Shown: positions 51,195 through 62,824, numbered from the stretch's first letter. The stretch is 64,000 nt of DNA from Polytrichum commune (GCA_950295325.1 OX485803.1:38391554-38455553), one strand, 5' to 3'. The notes: a model not told the origin generated them from the sequence alone. Made by a program: numbers and translations.

Positions 51195-51539
51195 GGACAC
51201 TAGTAGGAAACTATGCGAAAAAGAACCACAGTCGTTTTCCCATTGCGGATCTTTTGACCAGCCTCCTTTGCAGTCGCTAAACGACTGCAAATTTGTTTTT
51301 TGGGTTTACCAACTAAAATTCTGGAAATTTGGGGGCTTGTAATATACCGTTGGAAAGGTCTTGAAAAGACCTTTCCAACGGTATATCACCACCACCACCC
51401 CCCCCCCAAGTCTTCAAATTTCAGTAACCTAAAAAACAAAAAAATTATAATCGTTTAGCGACTGCAAATCAAGGTGGTCAAAAGAACCGCAATGGAAAAC
51501 GACTGAGGTTCTTTTTCGCATAGTTTTCTACTAGTGGGA
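51195..51539. mobile_element. CACTA-like foldback MITE
   Basis: The element is 51198-51536 (339 bp). CACTAGTAGGAAACTATGCG at the left is matched by its complement at the right (one base different), the typical CACTAGTAG start of plant CACTA elements. GGA flanks both sides (51195-51197 and 51537-51539), the 3-bp duplication of that superfamily. A second inner palindrome (51343-51386, TACCGTTGGAAAGGTC and complement) makes a nested hairpin. No transposase. Confidence 0.85.
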
Positions 51540-51750
51540 CTTTTGTTGAGAGTTGGGTCGAGCAAAAAGCTAGACCCAACTCTCAACATGATTCTTGTCA
51601 ATATTTTTGCATAAAATAGTCAAGATCCGACTTTAATGATAATTAACCATATTTTAATGGTTTCTTGAGGTTTAAAAGTTGGGATTTTGCCTGCATGTCG
51701 GGACTTGCTAACATGAGTGGGACTTGGAACTTGGGCATTTGAACCAACAC

Positions 51751-51885
51751 TAAGATAGTGGAGGTCCATGTCAACTGCTAAATATAGAATGAAACACAAC
51801 CATACAATTGAATAATGTAACATTATTCAATTATATGGTTGTGTTTATCCTATATTTAGCATTTTCATCGGCCTCCATCATCTTA
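51751..51885. repeat. long near-perfect palindrome at a MITE end
   Basis: Two arms of about 65 bases meet at 51818: the left arm starts TAAGATAGTGGAGG and the right arm ends CCTCCATCATCTTA. The right arm is the terminus of the TAACATTA-ended element, so the left arm is an inverted duplicate of that terminus. Confidence 0.7.
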
Positions 51886-52242
51886 CCTTCATGGGAAGAA
51901 ACTTAGAAAATAGGAAGAAATTGACGCTAATACAAACAATGAACAGTGTATGTTTGAATAGTTTAATATTGTGTATAGTATCAATATTTTGAATGACAAA
52001 TATGTTATTAATAGCAATTAAAGGGAACAATACTATGATGAATAGTGTTTCATGCGAATATTCTGGGGATGAACAATAATTCTTGCGCATAGTGCCGGGA
52101 GTACAACTCCACCCAAATTTCCAAGTTCAACTTGAATGTATGAATAATATATGAATATTCTCATCTTGCTTGAAGGGGCCTACACAATATAATTGACATA
52201 TTCCAAGGCCATGGAACTGATCCACATGACTAAATAATGTTA
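51818..52242 (-). mobile_element. TAACATTA-ended MITE, copy 2
   Basis: Inverted ends TAACATTATT and AATAATGTTA. Opposite in orientation to the copy at 8698-9121, sharing the CATGGGAAGAAACTTAG block. AT-rich, no ORF. Confidence 0.65.
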
Positions 52243-52314
52243 CGTGCAAGTGCTTTTAAATTTCCTTCATGAAGATGGGCTCCACTTGATTCCGACACCT
52301 CCCCTCCCTCACTG

Positions 52315-52610
52315 CACTAAATAAGATATTTAGTGTTTGATTATATTTAGCGTTGTTACCACCCTACCTTGCTAAAAACTAGTTTTCAATTCCTTGACAA
52401 TTAATGTTAGAGATAAACGTGTTGCTACCTTCCCTACTGCCACCCCCTTATTATATCATTCTTTTCATATCCTTACTAACACTAAATTCAAACATGTAAC
52501 TTCCACATATTACCATAGTCAACATTTAGTGTTTGAGTTTACATAATGTTACTTACTTTCATAGAGTTATTGATGTTTAGTGTATGTGTTCGTATTTAGT
52601 GTATGCACAA
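52315..52610. mobile_element. CACTAAATA-ended element, uninterrupted copy
   Basis: Starts CACTAAATAAGATATTTAG and matches the 24.3-kb host element without its nested MITE, confirming that host's original length of about 300 bp. The right end is eroded (ATTTAGTGTATG). Confidence 0.6.
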
Positions 52611-53142
52611 ATTGTTAAGCCTAGGTTTTAGACTAGTCAACCGGTGTTGATTCATTAGTGTTGCTCATTAGGTGTGTTCCCAAGCTAGATGATGATTGTG
52701 TAAAGATAAACTCAAAGTTCATAAAGAAACAAGATCCGGTTTTTTACGGTAGGAGGTCTTCAAGTCTTAGATAAGACTCTTTGTGATCTATCACATCACA
52801 CTCTAGTACAATACTTTAAATTATTGTTATTAATTAAATTACAATTATTTAAATTCAGATAGATTATGAAAATTCAATGTTAATTTCCTCTACATAGGGA
52901 AAAAAATTAATGTCAAATGCCAGTGTATACAAATAGTAAAATTGCTCAAGATGTAGTCCTCTATAATAGGGTAGCATATCTTACTCCATAGCCAAGAATC
53001 TGACTCTAGTAATTCATGGATTGTACTAATTTGTGGCTAAAACTATATGAGGCATTGTCAAGTCAACCAAGTTAGAATCTACCGGCCCCACATGGCATGT
53101 GGGCAAGCATGCCAACATCGTTTGATTGTCTTCTTTCATTTT
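52611..53142. other. intergenic DNA, no gene seen
   Basis: AT-rich, nothing supported. Confidence 0.45.
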
Positions 53143-53522
53143 TAAATATTCCTAGATAGATAGAAACTCCAACCCCTTTTCAGCAAGGGGCTGGCGTGAA
53201 TAAAGTGTCCGTTCGTAATGCCAATGACCCGATGCCCACTGGACAAGGGGACATTGGGACAAATACTACTCTCCCCTTTCGAGGATGGACACTATACAAG
53301 TTCCTAGCTAGCCACTAGTGCCTTGAAGATACCAGACATGGTATCCCCCCAAAGGGCTTTGAGGTACCCATACAACAAGGTCCAAGGACCCCCCACCATA
53401 GTTGGGTGGACTAAGGTGGTGAGCACCACGCTGGCATGGGGAATAGAACCCACAACCTCCTCATTGGGGGTCATGAGCCCTAACCACCAAGCCAAGGCCC
53501 GTGGTGCCTCTAAATATTCCTA
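53143..53522 (-). mobile_element. tRNA-derived SINE, full-length copy 2
   Basis: The body is 53155-53510 on the minus strand. It is flanked by a perfect 12-bp target duplication TAAATATTCCTA (53143-53154 and 53511-53522). The head has GGCTTGGTGGTTAGGG (box A) and GGTTCTATTCC (box B), and the tail reads TTTCTATCTATC. It is very similar to copy 1 at 1389-1752, so both are probably recent. Open frames across it on both strands are by-products. Confidence 0.9.
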
Positions 53523-54655
53523 TATACAAGTTGAATGAATATAAAATATATTTTGATAGGTTCTTGAGGCTCAAAAGCTGGGACTTGCTAATATGAGTGG
53601 ACTTGGTGAGAGCCCCTGTGAATTGGCATGGAGTACTATTCATTTTGTGAGAAAGGCCCAAGAGAAGGGGTGCATAATTATTTCTCAATTCTCGATCACA
53701 ACATTATTAAGTAGTGTATGTTCATTCATGTGGGCCCCGAGAATAAAACCATGAATGTCGTAGCTAGTGCGATTCAGATTTTCAACACTAGAGGTGCAAC
53801 ATTCTATTGTTGAATAATGTCATTTTGTTGGTCTTTGATCTGTGTGGAACACAACCCAATACTATAATTTGGCAAAAAGATATTGACACATTACCATAGC
53901 AACTGGATAATGTTACGGTAGTTCATAAAATATGCATGATATCACGGACACGTGATTTCCATACTAGTATCATAGAGTAGATACACCCGTAACTGATCGC
54001 TTAAGAGAGTTTGCGCCAAATTTGGACAAGTGTAAGGTGGTGCGAGTTTTTCCTGTGTAGAATGATAGAAATAAGGAGGATTACAAATTTTTGGTAATTT
54101 TATCCCTTAAATTGAAACTCTTGTGAATCTTTGAAGCCAAAAGTTGACCTGAACATATAACCGACATCTTGAGTCTATCATAACCGCTCACTCCTCCTCG
54201 CTTTAACACTCAAATGTAGGACATGTGTGATGACACTATTGAATCCAACATGATTGAAACTTAGTCCTAGCCCGATCGAAATGTTGGTACCCTGTAGATT
54301 GCCAATGGGGTCTTGTTCGGGAATAGGTGCATCTACAATATACGAAATTGTACCGAAATAGGGCATGACATGTGTATGACAACAATCCTCCGTCATGGAT
54401 CGAGACCCAATACTAACAAACACTTAACTTATTTACATATTCTTGCGGTAGGCTCAATACGGTCACGGGGGCCATTGACCTCTTCCAAGATAAGCGGGTT
54501 CTAAATTGACACTTATAGATATGCACCCACTTTCTTGGGTTGCGAAGCACACATTTAACCTATTAGTGTGAGATTATTGAATTCCAAATCATTTCCATGG
54601 TCATTTACCTCATAATTACTAGAGTTCATAAGTGCATGTTATTACTCTATACCCG
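53523..54655. other. intergenic DNA, no gene seen
   Basis: Nothing supported. Confidence 0.45.
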
Positions 54656-54857
54656 ATTTGGGCAAATCAACCCATACACTCGTTCCTTGTTGGATGCTTA
54701 AACCCACTGGTTGGGGCGAATTGACCCGTACATTGGTTCCTTGGAGGCAAGGGTTTAGGCATCCAACAAGGAATGGGTGTGAGGGTTGGTTCGCCCAAAT
54801 CTCCTAAACCCTTCCCTCCAAGTAACAAGTGTATGGGTTGTTTCGCCCCACCCCTCT
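54656..54857. repeat. interleaved inverted repeats
   Basis: Two related forward arms (54656-54697 and 54711-54762, both with CCTTG and GGCRAAT motifs) are followed by two complementary arms (54749-54800 and 54800-54857). The order is A, B, A', B', so the arms can pair in alternative ways. Confidence 0.6.
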
Positions 54858-55685
54858 ATACCCTTGGATAGTTAACAAATATTTTCACTACCGTGAACTG
54901 CCAAATATCAAATTTGTTAAGTTCTTACATGTCAATACCCTTCAAACCCACGTCTATGTGAAAAGAACAAGAAGATCGCACAACCCTCATGCTCACCATC
55001 ACACACACTACCGTAGATCTCTAGCAACTTGGGCACTTTTCTGCCTAATACTTAATTAAAGTACAAAAGTAAGTTAGATAGCCCATGAAACAATATTCTA
55101 AAATCGGGTAGATTCAAAAAGTAACTAAAAAAAGTTAGACGTTCATCGAAGTCTCTTCTATAATTTATGGATGGTTTTCCTCATTTCATCTATGGCGGCT
55201 ACGATTAACCTAAACACTTCCCTTGACCAACATTTCTTACCCTAAAGTTTGTCTTACACTTCTATGTCATGGTTTTGCTTGGCAACATGTTTTGCTATGA
55301 TTTTATGCTACTTTGTTGGATTCCACTGAATGTCACTTGCATTATTATGATTTTAGGCACTCTTTGAATGGTTTTTTTTGGATACTCAAAGAAATAAATT
55401 TCCCATAAATTTAGGCACCTTCAAAATTAATTATCTACTGCTCAAGCTACTAGAGAGCTACAATATCAATAATGTAATACGTCATCAATGAATGGGAGAG
55501 AACCAACCGCTAGTTACAAGTGAACCATGTGAGGGGCTAATCACACCAGCCAATTCAAATACCATCCATCAACATCTTCAATGGTAGTAATATGAAAAGT
55601 GATGGGCCAATATCTATTTCTCAACATAATCCCTTGCATTTTCATGGTTTGATCTAAACGGAAGGTTTGATGTGATTAGGGCACG
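54858..55685. other. intergenic DNA, no gene seen
   Basis: Nothing supported. Part (55030-55450) resembles, in complement, 25880-26240 (TAGAGAGCT, GGCACCTT and CTATGGCGGCTA blocks), so a dispersed repeat is likely. Confidence 0.45.
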
Positions 55686-55865
55686 AGATTGAGAAATAAC
55701 CGGTTGAAGTTCAAGACTTCAAGAAGATCACCGACCATTTTAGAATAATATGTGGAATATACCTCTATTCAATTAAAAAAAGGCTCAAAGATCATACCAT
55801 GTCGCTGGTTGGACTTGGAAACACTAGGATCTCCACCGAGTATGCTAAATAAATTCCCCACACAT
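55686..55865 (+). repeat. AACCGGTT-containing dispersed repeat
   Basis: Plus-orientation copy with AACCGGTTGAAGTTCAAG and GGTTGGACTTGGAAACAC, matching 18936-19170 in complement. Confidence 0.6.
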
Positions 55866-56567
55866 TGCATGTTGTTATTGCATCCCTTTCTTCCTTTTCC
55901 AAGGGTGTCGTATTTGAAAGGATGTGAAACACCTTTTGCACCTATTGTTGTTTGCCACTTTACTTTTTGATATTACCATGTTATTTTGGGTGCATATAAT
56001 TTTTTTGACCCACACCATTTTTGGACTCACAATATCATATGTTCAAACTTAAGATTATGGAATAAATGTCTTTTTTCATATTATAAATCGGTTTGGGTTG
56101 AAATTATAAAATCAATATCATGTCAAAACATCAATATTTTGTAACCATTTTATGTTTAAATGTTACTGATTGGAATGATTTACAACCCAACATGATTTTC
56201 AACCCACACATGAAATGATGAGCCACACTATTTTCTACATAGGCTAACTTTTAGCCCACAAAAATAGGTGTGAGAAATGTAGATTAAAACAACAACAAAA
56301 ATAGAAGAAAAGTAAATTATCGAATGTCAAGGCAAATGCAATCTACATTAGTGACATTTTGGTTTCAATTACAACAAAATATATGGTAAGCTACATTGTG
56401 GAACTCCCGATGTTATATTGTAGGTTGGTATATAGTTTGCACTCATGCTATCATCCCCAATGTTTATAGTGTGGATATCTTGTTAGTTGTGTGCTTCACA
56501 ATATTTCAGACCCTGGACAACTGCCAAAATAACTATACTTAAAATCTATTATTTTTAATACATTTTA
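55866..56567. other. intergenic DNA, no gene seen
   Basis: Very AT-rich; nothing supported. Confidence 0.45.
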
Positions 56568-56995
56568 GGGAACAACTATAGTTAACTAGAAAAATTCCAA
56601 GTCATATTATATTCCGAGAAGTTTGCCTCTCGATTTGCTTCAGCTGAGGGTCTTTAATATGCTCGGGCCAGTGAGGGTCATCAAGAAACGCCTTTATATA
56701 ACCACTTACAATGTTGGGCTCGTAAACAATCTCCATGTACACCACCAACACAAGTAAACACACTAGCGACACTACAACATAATTCCGTGAACAAGCTGCG
56801 CTCAACTTTGGTTAACTAGATGTAACTATAGTTAACTAGATTTTCGGGCATACTGAATTTAAAACAACTATAGTTAACTACATTTTTTGGCAGGTCAAAT
56901 CGTGAACAACTATAGTTACGAAAGGGGGGAGCGCTATCATATGAGCGGTGAGCAGTGAGCGATGAGCAGTGAGCAGTAAATAATGAGCGGATAAG
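56568..56995. repeat. TAACTATAGTTA palindrome cluster and TGAGC array
   Basis: The palindrome AACTATAGTTAACTA or close variants occur at about 56570, 56825, 56868 and 56907. They are followed by a short TGAGCRG tandem array at about 56940-56995. The cluster brackets the short frame at 56602-56805 and lies just 3' of the decayed methyltransferase-like gene. Confidence 0.7.
56602..56805 (-). CDS. short membrane-protein-like frame, doubtful
   Basis: 67 codons from an ATG, with one strongly hydrophobic helix near the start (VVSLVCLLVLVVYM) and a polar tail with FLDDPHWPEHIKDP. It has no hallmark of a known family and is bracketed by palindromes. It could be a transposon-borne exon or chance. Confidence 0.25.
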   Translation of the reverse strand: MSAACSRNYVVVSLVCLLVLVVYMEIVYEPNIVSGYIKAFLDDPHWPEHIKDPQLKQIERQTSRNII

Positions 56996-57318
56996 GGTGA
57001 GAAAAATTCAAGAAACATACCCATCACCGTGGGTTTGGTATCCTATTACCACATACTTGTAGCTCAAACATCAACACATGTTACATGCCGAAAACTAACT
57101 TGCTAATTGATTGCTCCAATTCATATGAACAAATGAAACAATGATATTGTGGAAATCATTAAGGTTTAGGGATTTTAGACAATGGTCACACAAATCAATG
57201 TCCACTCTTAGTGGTTATTTTATAAAAACAAGATAATTGCCACAAAAAAAAACATGTGCACATATATACCAAGTCATGTGCAAGACCTTTTCATGCACCT
57301 ATATTCTATTCTATTCTA

Positions 57319-60259
57319 TTATTTATCATTCTCCTTATTATTACAAACACGAACATTACATTCCTCTGCCTCTATATCCATGTATGTCAAGATACGAAGA
57401 TCGTAATGTTTAGGTCTACTTCGCCTTGGAGGTGTAATGACGGTTGCTAACCGTATCGCCTCAGACTCGGCATACACAGGGAGAATGAATTGATGAGGGG
57501 GGGACATCGCTTCTTTCATTTTTCTACATACAATATCCAAAAATGTTAGGAACAATTGGTGGAAGACTAAGTAGTCCACAAGAAAAACCAAAATTTTAAA
57601 ATCATTCAAACCAACAAACTTACATACTCAAGCGTGATTTCCTTGGAACTTTCCGAATAGGCTCGTCATCATCTTCGCATGCCATGCTAATTGATTGCAA
57701 GCCATGAATAATAGGAGGTGGCAACGAATCACACAAAAGGGCTAATATTGCATCGAAAATTGCCGAGTCTTTTTCGAATGCAACAAGGTGACGGCCACTA
57801 CGACGGCAAGCATGAATAGATGCACCTGCAATAAATACAATTATGCATATCATAACATATTTTTCATGTACAAAATACTTAAATTCTAAAACTTACAAAA
57901 AATAAAAATAAAAATAAATCGAACATGTAGATGCATAAGCATCAAGGACAACATCTTCTGGTTTAGTCAGTGCTTCAATAAGAAATTGCAAAGACTCAGG
58001 GTCTTTCTCACGTGCTCCTCTCCATGGGATATTTCCATGCATCAATTGAGTCTTGGACGTAGTACGATTGAAGAAGATATCTAGGGCCCCCACTCCCATT
58101 GGAGAAAGACCACCCACTTTGTTGAAAACAAATTGTGGACGGGGCTCCAATCGAAAGAACATCATGACCCGAAACCGTCGAGTCTATATACAATGTTGTA
58201 TCCTTAGTATTAGAGAATAGTTATTTGTCATGATATCAAACAACAAATATAATGCACACATAAACGAAAAAAATACTTGAAGATTTAAGATAAAAGTGTA
58301 CCGTAAGTTTGTATCTGTTGGCAGACACAATGACAATTCATTTATTGCCCACCAATCCTTTGCCTATGAAGTAGCATATGCCCTAACATTATTCCTGACA
58401 ATTTTAAACTCCGGAAGAAATAATAACAATGGAACATCATCTATGAGAAAACCATCTACGAACTCAAACAAAACGTCTATATCTTTTGAATTGTATGCAT
58501 TCCAAGAGGGAATTAAATCTGGAGGAGAAGACACATTCAGAACATGTAGACCCTCTGGCAAATTCACAATGATAAGATCAAATCCACCAAATTTACAAAT
58601 TTCGGACGAAACACGAGTCTTGCGAGCATGACCAACCTATAAATAAAAATGAAATACATTAGAATTTCATAGACAAGAAAGAATTATTTTCTAACACAAG
58701 AAATTAAATAATGTTGTTCAAGCTTACTAATTTTTTTAACAAATTCAAACACAGTCATCAACATTAGGTTGTCGATTGCACCATTCTCCAATATATTGGA
58801 GATAGACTCGTTCTTCACAAACGTAGAAATCTTGTGTATATTGGATTCATCAGAAACTTCAACAACCACATGTTGAGATTGAAAGACAAAATTTGAAGGT
58901 GTTGAAGCAATGATAACTTGGGGTGGACCAAGAATTAATGTAATATCATCAAGGTGCAAATCAACATTGCGTGTATTGTTTTATGGCATTGATGCAGATG
59001 GTGGCGGTGGCGGCGACGGCACAACAACTTTCGCAGGTACAGAAGGATTTGGTGTAGCATGCGCTTTTCGTTTACGCTTACCTCCTCTCCCAACATGTTG
59101 TTGCTTTTCATGAGGCTCTTCCTCCATTGGTTGTGATGGCTCCATTGATAACCTAAGAGTTTCTTCTTCGGCGGGATAGAAATTTATTGGACATTCAATA
59201 ATCCAACAATGAACCAATAAATCATGAGTTCACAATGTTAATTGTAAGGCCAAAAATATGCATTGGTCACTTGACCTATTAGCCCATGAGTTCAAGAATG
59301 AAAGCAATGCTTGCAATGGAATTGCTTTCCGGGATTGAAGCTCCCTTGTAAGGTACCTACACAAATTCAATAAGCAAATTTAGTTCGATATCACCAATAG
59401 AGATAAAATTTATTACTTCAAAATAATCAAGTGTAGCAAAATACCTATATATCACACGTTTCACTGCTAATTCGCCTTCTTGATTCTTCATCAATATTGT
59501 GGATTTTGCAAATGATGGTGAACCGCGTAAAATTGGAGTATACGCTTTGTTTTAGAGAAGACAACGTCATTTCTCAATGTAATTTCCAATTTAGAGAACG
59601 TTGTCCCAAATCACATCACCCAATTGTGGTAGAATGCCATTAAATTCATTGATAACACCCTCCTCCAACTAAAAATTATGATCCACACATAAAGCGTTAT
59701 GTCAAATAATTATCTTAATAAATACAGACGCTATATAAAAATTATGATACTTTCTGAAGCATAAATGCGTTTACAATTATAAGTCATAATATTACCTGAG
59801 CCCAAAATGATGCTTTCACCAACCACAAATCAAGGTCATTGTCTATAAAATTGGGAGGCAAAAAACGCAAAGCCTCGCGTGTCATCGGAGAAGAATTCCA
59901 CCACTTTAACCATTTCATTTTATACTTGCCATCTACCGGAGTTGTTGCAATTTTTTGCAAATTTTCCAAGGTTATTTTTGGCTTAGGATTAGAACTCCAA
60001 TGCCCATTTACCTAAAAATAATGAAAATAATATTAAATATTAAGTACACAATCTAACAAAACATAGTACATAAAACAAACGAATAATGTAAATACTTACC
60101 TCTTTCACAAAATCAATGCCATTTACGGGATCCGCAACTGCAAGGAGTTTATCAAACTCCTTTGACCTATAAGCCCTCACTGTTTTCCTCACCGCATTTG
60201 CTATAGCTTGCAATTCAAACCTAGAAGATCTTTGGGCCAATGGAGTGTTGTCCCTACAA
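57319..60259 (-). pseudogene. decayed amino-methyltransferase-like gene
   Basis: Eight exon-like blocks on the minus strand: 60259-60100, 60011-59796, 59668-59445, 59356-58728, 58636-58302, 58183-57925, 57825-57624, 57523-57319 (stop), almost all with GT-AG borders and mutually compatible phases. N-terminal blocks are polar (KWLKWWNSSPMTREALRFLP). A linker has a basic GRGGKRKRK (nuclear-signal-like) and a proline run. Then GGFDLIIVNLPEG takes the place of the D-P-P-Y catalytic motif IV. The C-terminal part, ALTKPEDVVLDAYAST joined to IHACRRSGRHLVAFEKD, matches motif I of N4-cytosine/N6-adenine methylases. Motif IV before motif I is the beta-class order. Damage: TGA after LALQLTL, TAA after SASMP, TAG after RAYATS, a one-base excess in an A7 run before the 58728 donor, and two compensating indels in block 3. 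The first exon(s) are missing. Whether functional relatives methylate DNA is unknown. Confidence 0.6.
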
Positions 60260-61410
60260 CTAGTTAATTAATAGTTTAATTAATTGGTTAGTTGTCCAAG
60301 GTGTGCAATATTTACCATTTTCAATGTTCTTGCATTCTCATTACCATGGTGTCATTATTTTCAATGGTTTCAAAATGATTTTTAGCTCATTGCTCCTTAC
60401 TTCGCCCAAGTTACAACCATGTGTGGGTTTAATAGCATCCATGTTGGGTATATTCAACAATGTTGGACACATGTAAGGTTTTTACTTGTAGGGTTTTCTT
60501 TGTCTTGTAGATTATTTGTGATAGATTGGAGACCATTTTCATCAACATGTTTGAATCACTCATTAGAATATATTAGCCATTATGTGTTCAATAACTAACA
60601 TTGATGGCATGTCCTATGCAACCACCTAGATATGAAGAGAATCTTCAATTCTGATCTCATATAATGTTTTCATCACAACTCCAGTTTTGGAACTTCAAAA
60701 GATGATCCTCGTGATTCAACACGTGGTTGCCTTGCTTAGTTGGACCAACATTTCTATTTATGGTTGACCTTAAATAAACTCAAAAAAACAACCACACACA
60801 TTTAGAAAGAAATTCACAAACAAACACTATAAGGTAATTAAAATGCACACTCAACTTTTGTTTTCACAACATAATACCATGAAAAATCAATAGTTCCTTA
60901 ATTTACAAACTATGATATTTTTTTCATAACAACTAAATACAACCAGACCCATTTTTGTAAATATGTTAGGTTTGGTCCAGCTCCCAAAGGCCAGCTAGTA
61001 AATGCCAAATAAAGGTTGTGATATTTGTCGCCTATGTCAAGAGGGCATGACTTACACATTGACCACCCCTACTGCATGCTTTGATTGGTAGTTGCCAACA
61101 ATAATGGGGGTTGCACCTATAATTTAAAAACATTTTTGAGACAATTCTCAATATGAACCAATGGCCAAAATTGTATGTGGAGTTACAAATGCCCATTGTA
61201 CAATCCTACATCTTTAATAAGATACATTTGGGAAATGAGAAAACCGTCCTATTATTGAGGCGTCACATATTCAATAACTTGACAAATTAGACCTCTTTGT
61301 CATAATAACGAGATATTTCATGAAAGCACACATTAGATATTTTTCCACATACAAAAAATAAATATTCTTTCAAAATGTCTTCACAAATATGCAAATTTCT
61401 ATCATGATAC
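60260..61410. other. probable intron or gap between decayed exons
   Basis: AT-rich, no coding block recognised. It separates the first methyltransferase-like exon from the 61.4-61.7 kb coding block. Confidence 0.35.
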
Positions 61411-61715
61411 CTATGTGGACTCGAAGAAGGAATCCATAGGTTGTTGATGCTGCGACTTCAAATTAGCAACAAATATCTTATCAAGCTTCTATGATATGGC
61501 ATGGATTTTCATCACGTATCCATGAGTAAACTCTTATGGGTTGTCCATAAAAAAATGTAATTAACATTCGAGCTCGATGTTTAGCATCTGCCACTTTCAC
61601 AATAGGTGGAGGTCTCTCATCAACATCTAAAGAACCCAAGGGCTTTGGATTAAAGTCAAAATAAGATGGCTTTATTCTCTGTCCCAATGCATATAAACCA
61701 ACTTTGACATGCAGT
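61411..61715 (-). pseudogene. decayed coding block, perhaps an upstream exon
   Basis: The minus strand reads HVKVGLYALGQRIKPSYFD, then VKVADAKHRARMLITFF and IRVYSWIRDENPCHI. After a frame change it continues as LDKIFVANLKSQHQQPMDSF and reaches TAG directly before a GTATC donor. The composition is strongly protein-like, and the ARMLITFF...VYSWI pattern loosely recalls a PWWP or Tudor-like chromatin-reader barrel (inference). At 61716 an AAGGTAGAGG-ended element interrupts the frame. It points the same way as the methyltransferase-like pseudogene and may be its 5' part. Confidence 0.35.
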
Positions 61716-62401
61716 AAGGTAGAGGGTGCTTAAACCAACACTTTAAGCTATTGGACATACATATGGCTATGTGGTTGATATATTCATATTAGCCTTTGGG
61801 TTAAATATAGGCATCAAGAAAGAAAAAATATTTTTAGTCTCAATTGAATATTTGATGAATATTTAAAGTCAAAACTACTAGCTTTCCTAAAGCAATCCAT
61901 AGGCCCCGTGTATAGCAACCTCGCATATGATGAGGACCCCCACCTTCATTGCCTAGAACCAACACAACATAGTTGAGTACTAGACCCAAACTATATCAAA
62001 GCCCAAGTAGTAACGGTATGCAAAGCCACATGGCTACCTCCATGATCCCACCCGGTTCGCTTGCAAAATCATCACCTTGCATCCTGGGAAATGACCCTTT
62101 TGTGCTTTGTGGGCCTACCTCCTTGGCGTTGTGAATAGAATGGCTAGAATAGGCATTGACAAACCACCCTAATCCACCTTGAACCAACCTGAGATAGAGT
62201 GGAGCCCGTTACCTACTCTACATGGAGGTAGTGGAGGCTGCTATGAGATGGCACCACTAATGACACCTAAAAACATCACACCGTGGGCCCAAACACTCAT
62301 ACACTGTTAGGAACGGTTCAAGGTTGTAGAGTGTTGGCAATTGGGAGACGTCTATAGCTGTTGGTTTTGGATGGGGTGTTGGTTTTAGTACCCTCTACCT
62401 T
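61716..62401 (-). mobile_element. AAGGTAGAGG-ended inverted-repeat element, copy 2
   Basis: Ends AAGGTAGAGGGTGCTTAAAC and the matching complement at 62401. Reverse-oriented copy of 2211-2947, sharing blocks such as GACCCAAACTA and CACCTTGCATCCTGGG. TA occurs at both junctions, a possible duplication. Confidence 0.75.
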
Positions 62402-62824
62402 ATTCAACTTCAATGATGTATTCACCTTTCAATTGGCATCTCATTTTGTCCAAGTTCCAATTTTGCTATGAGGAGTGCTAGCTCTTCAGACTCCTTGGTC
62501 AGTATACGGATACACATATATACACTTAAACTACTCTGTATACATACACAGTATATGCGAGGAGGGAGACAGGCTACGGTAGGATGGTGCCTTTGAAGCT
62601 TCCTTCAAGACTTCCTTGCATCCTGGGCTGCCGAGCTTTTCGATTCTTCAACACAAAAGGTTCTCCAATCTTTTGTCCAAAACCATACAACACTTGTCAG
62701 AGCTCGTACTCATAGTCCTGCATTCGTACTTCCTGCAGACGTTCATCTCGAGTGCGGTCTTTCGTTGCATCTGTTGTTGTTCGTCATCAGCTGATCAGCA
62801 GCAAGCAAGCTCTCCAACTTCGCA

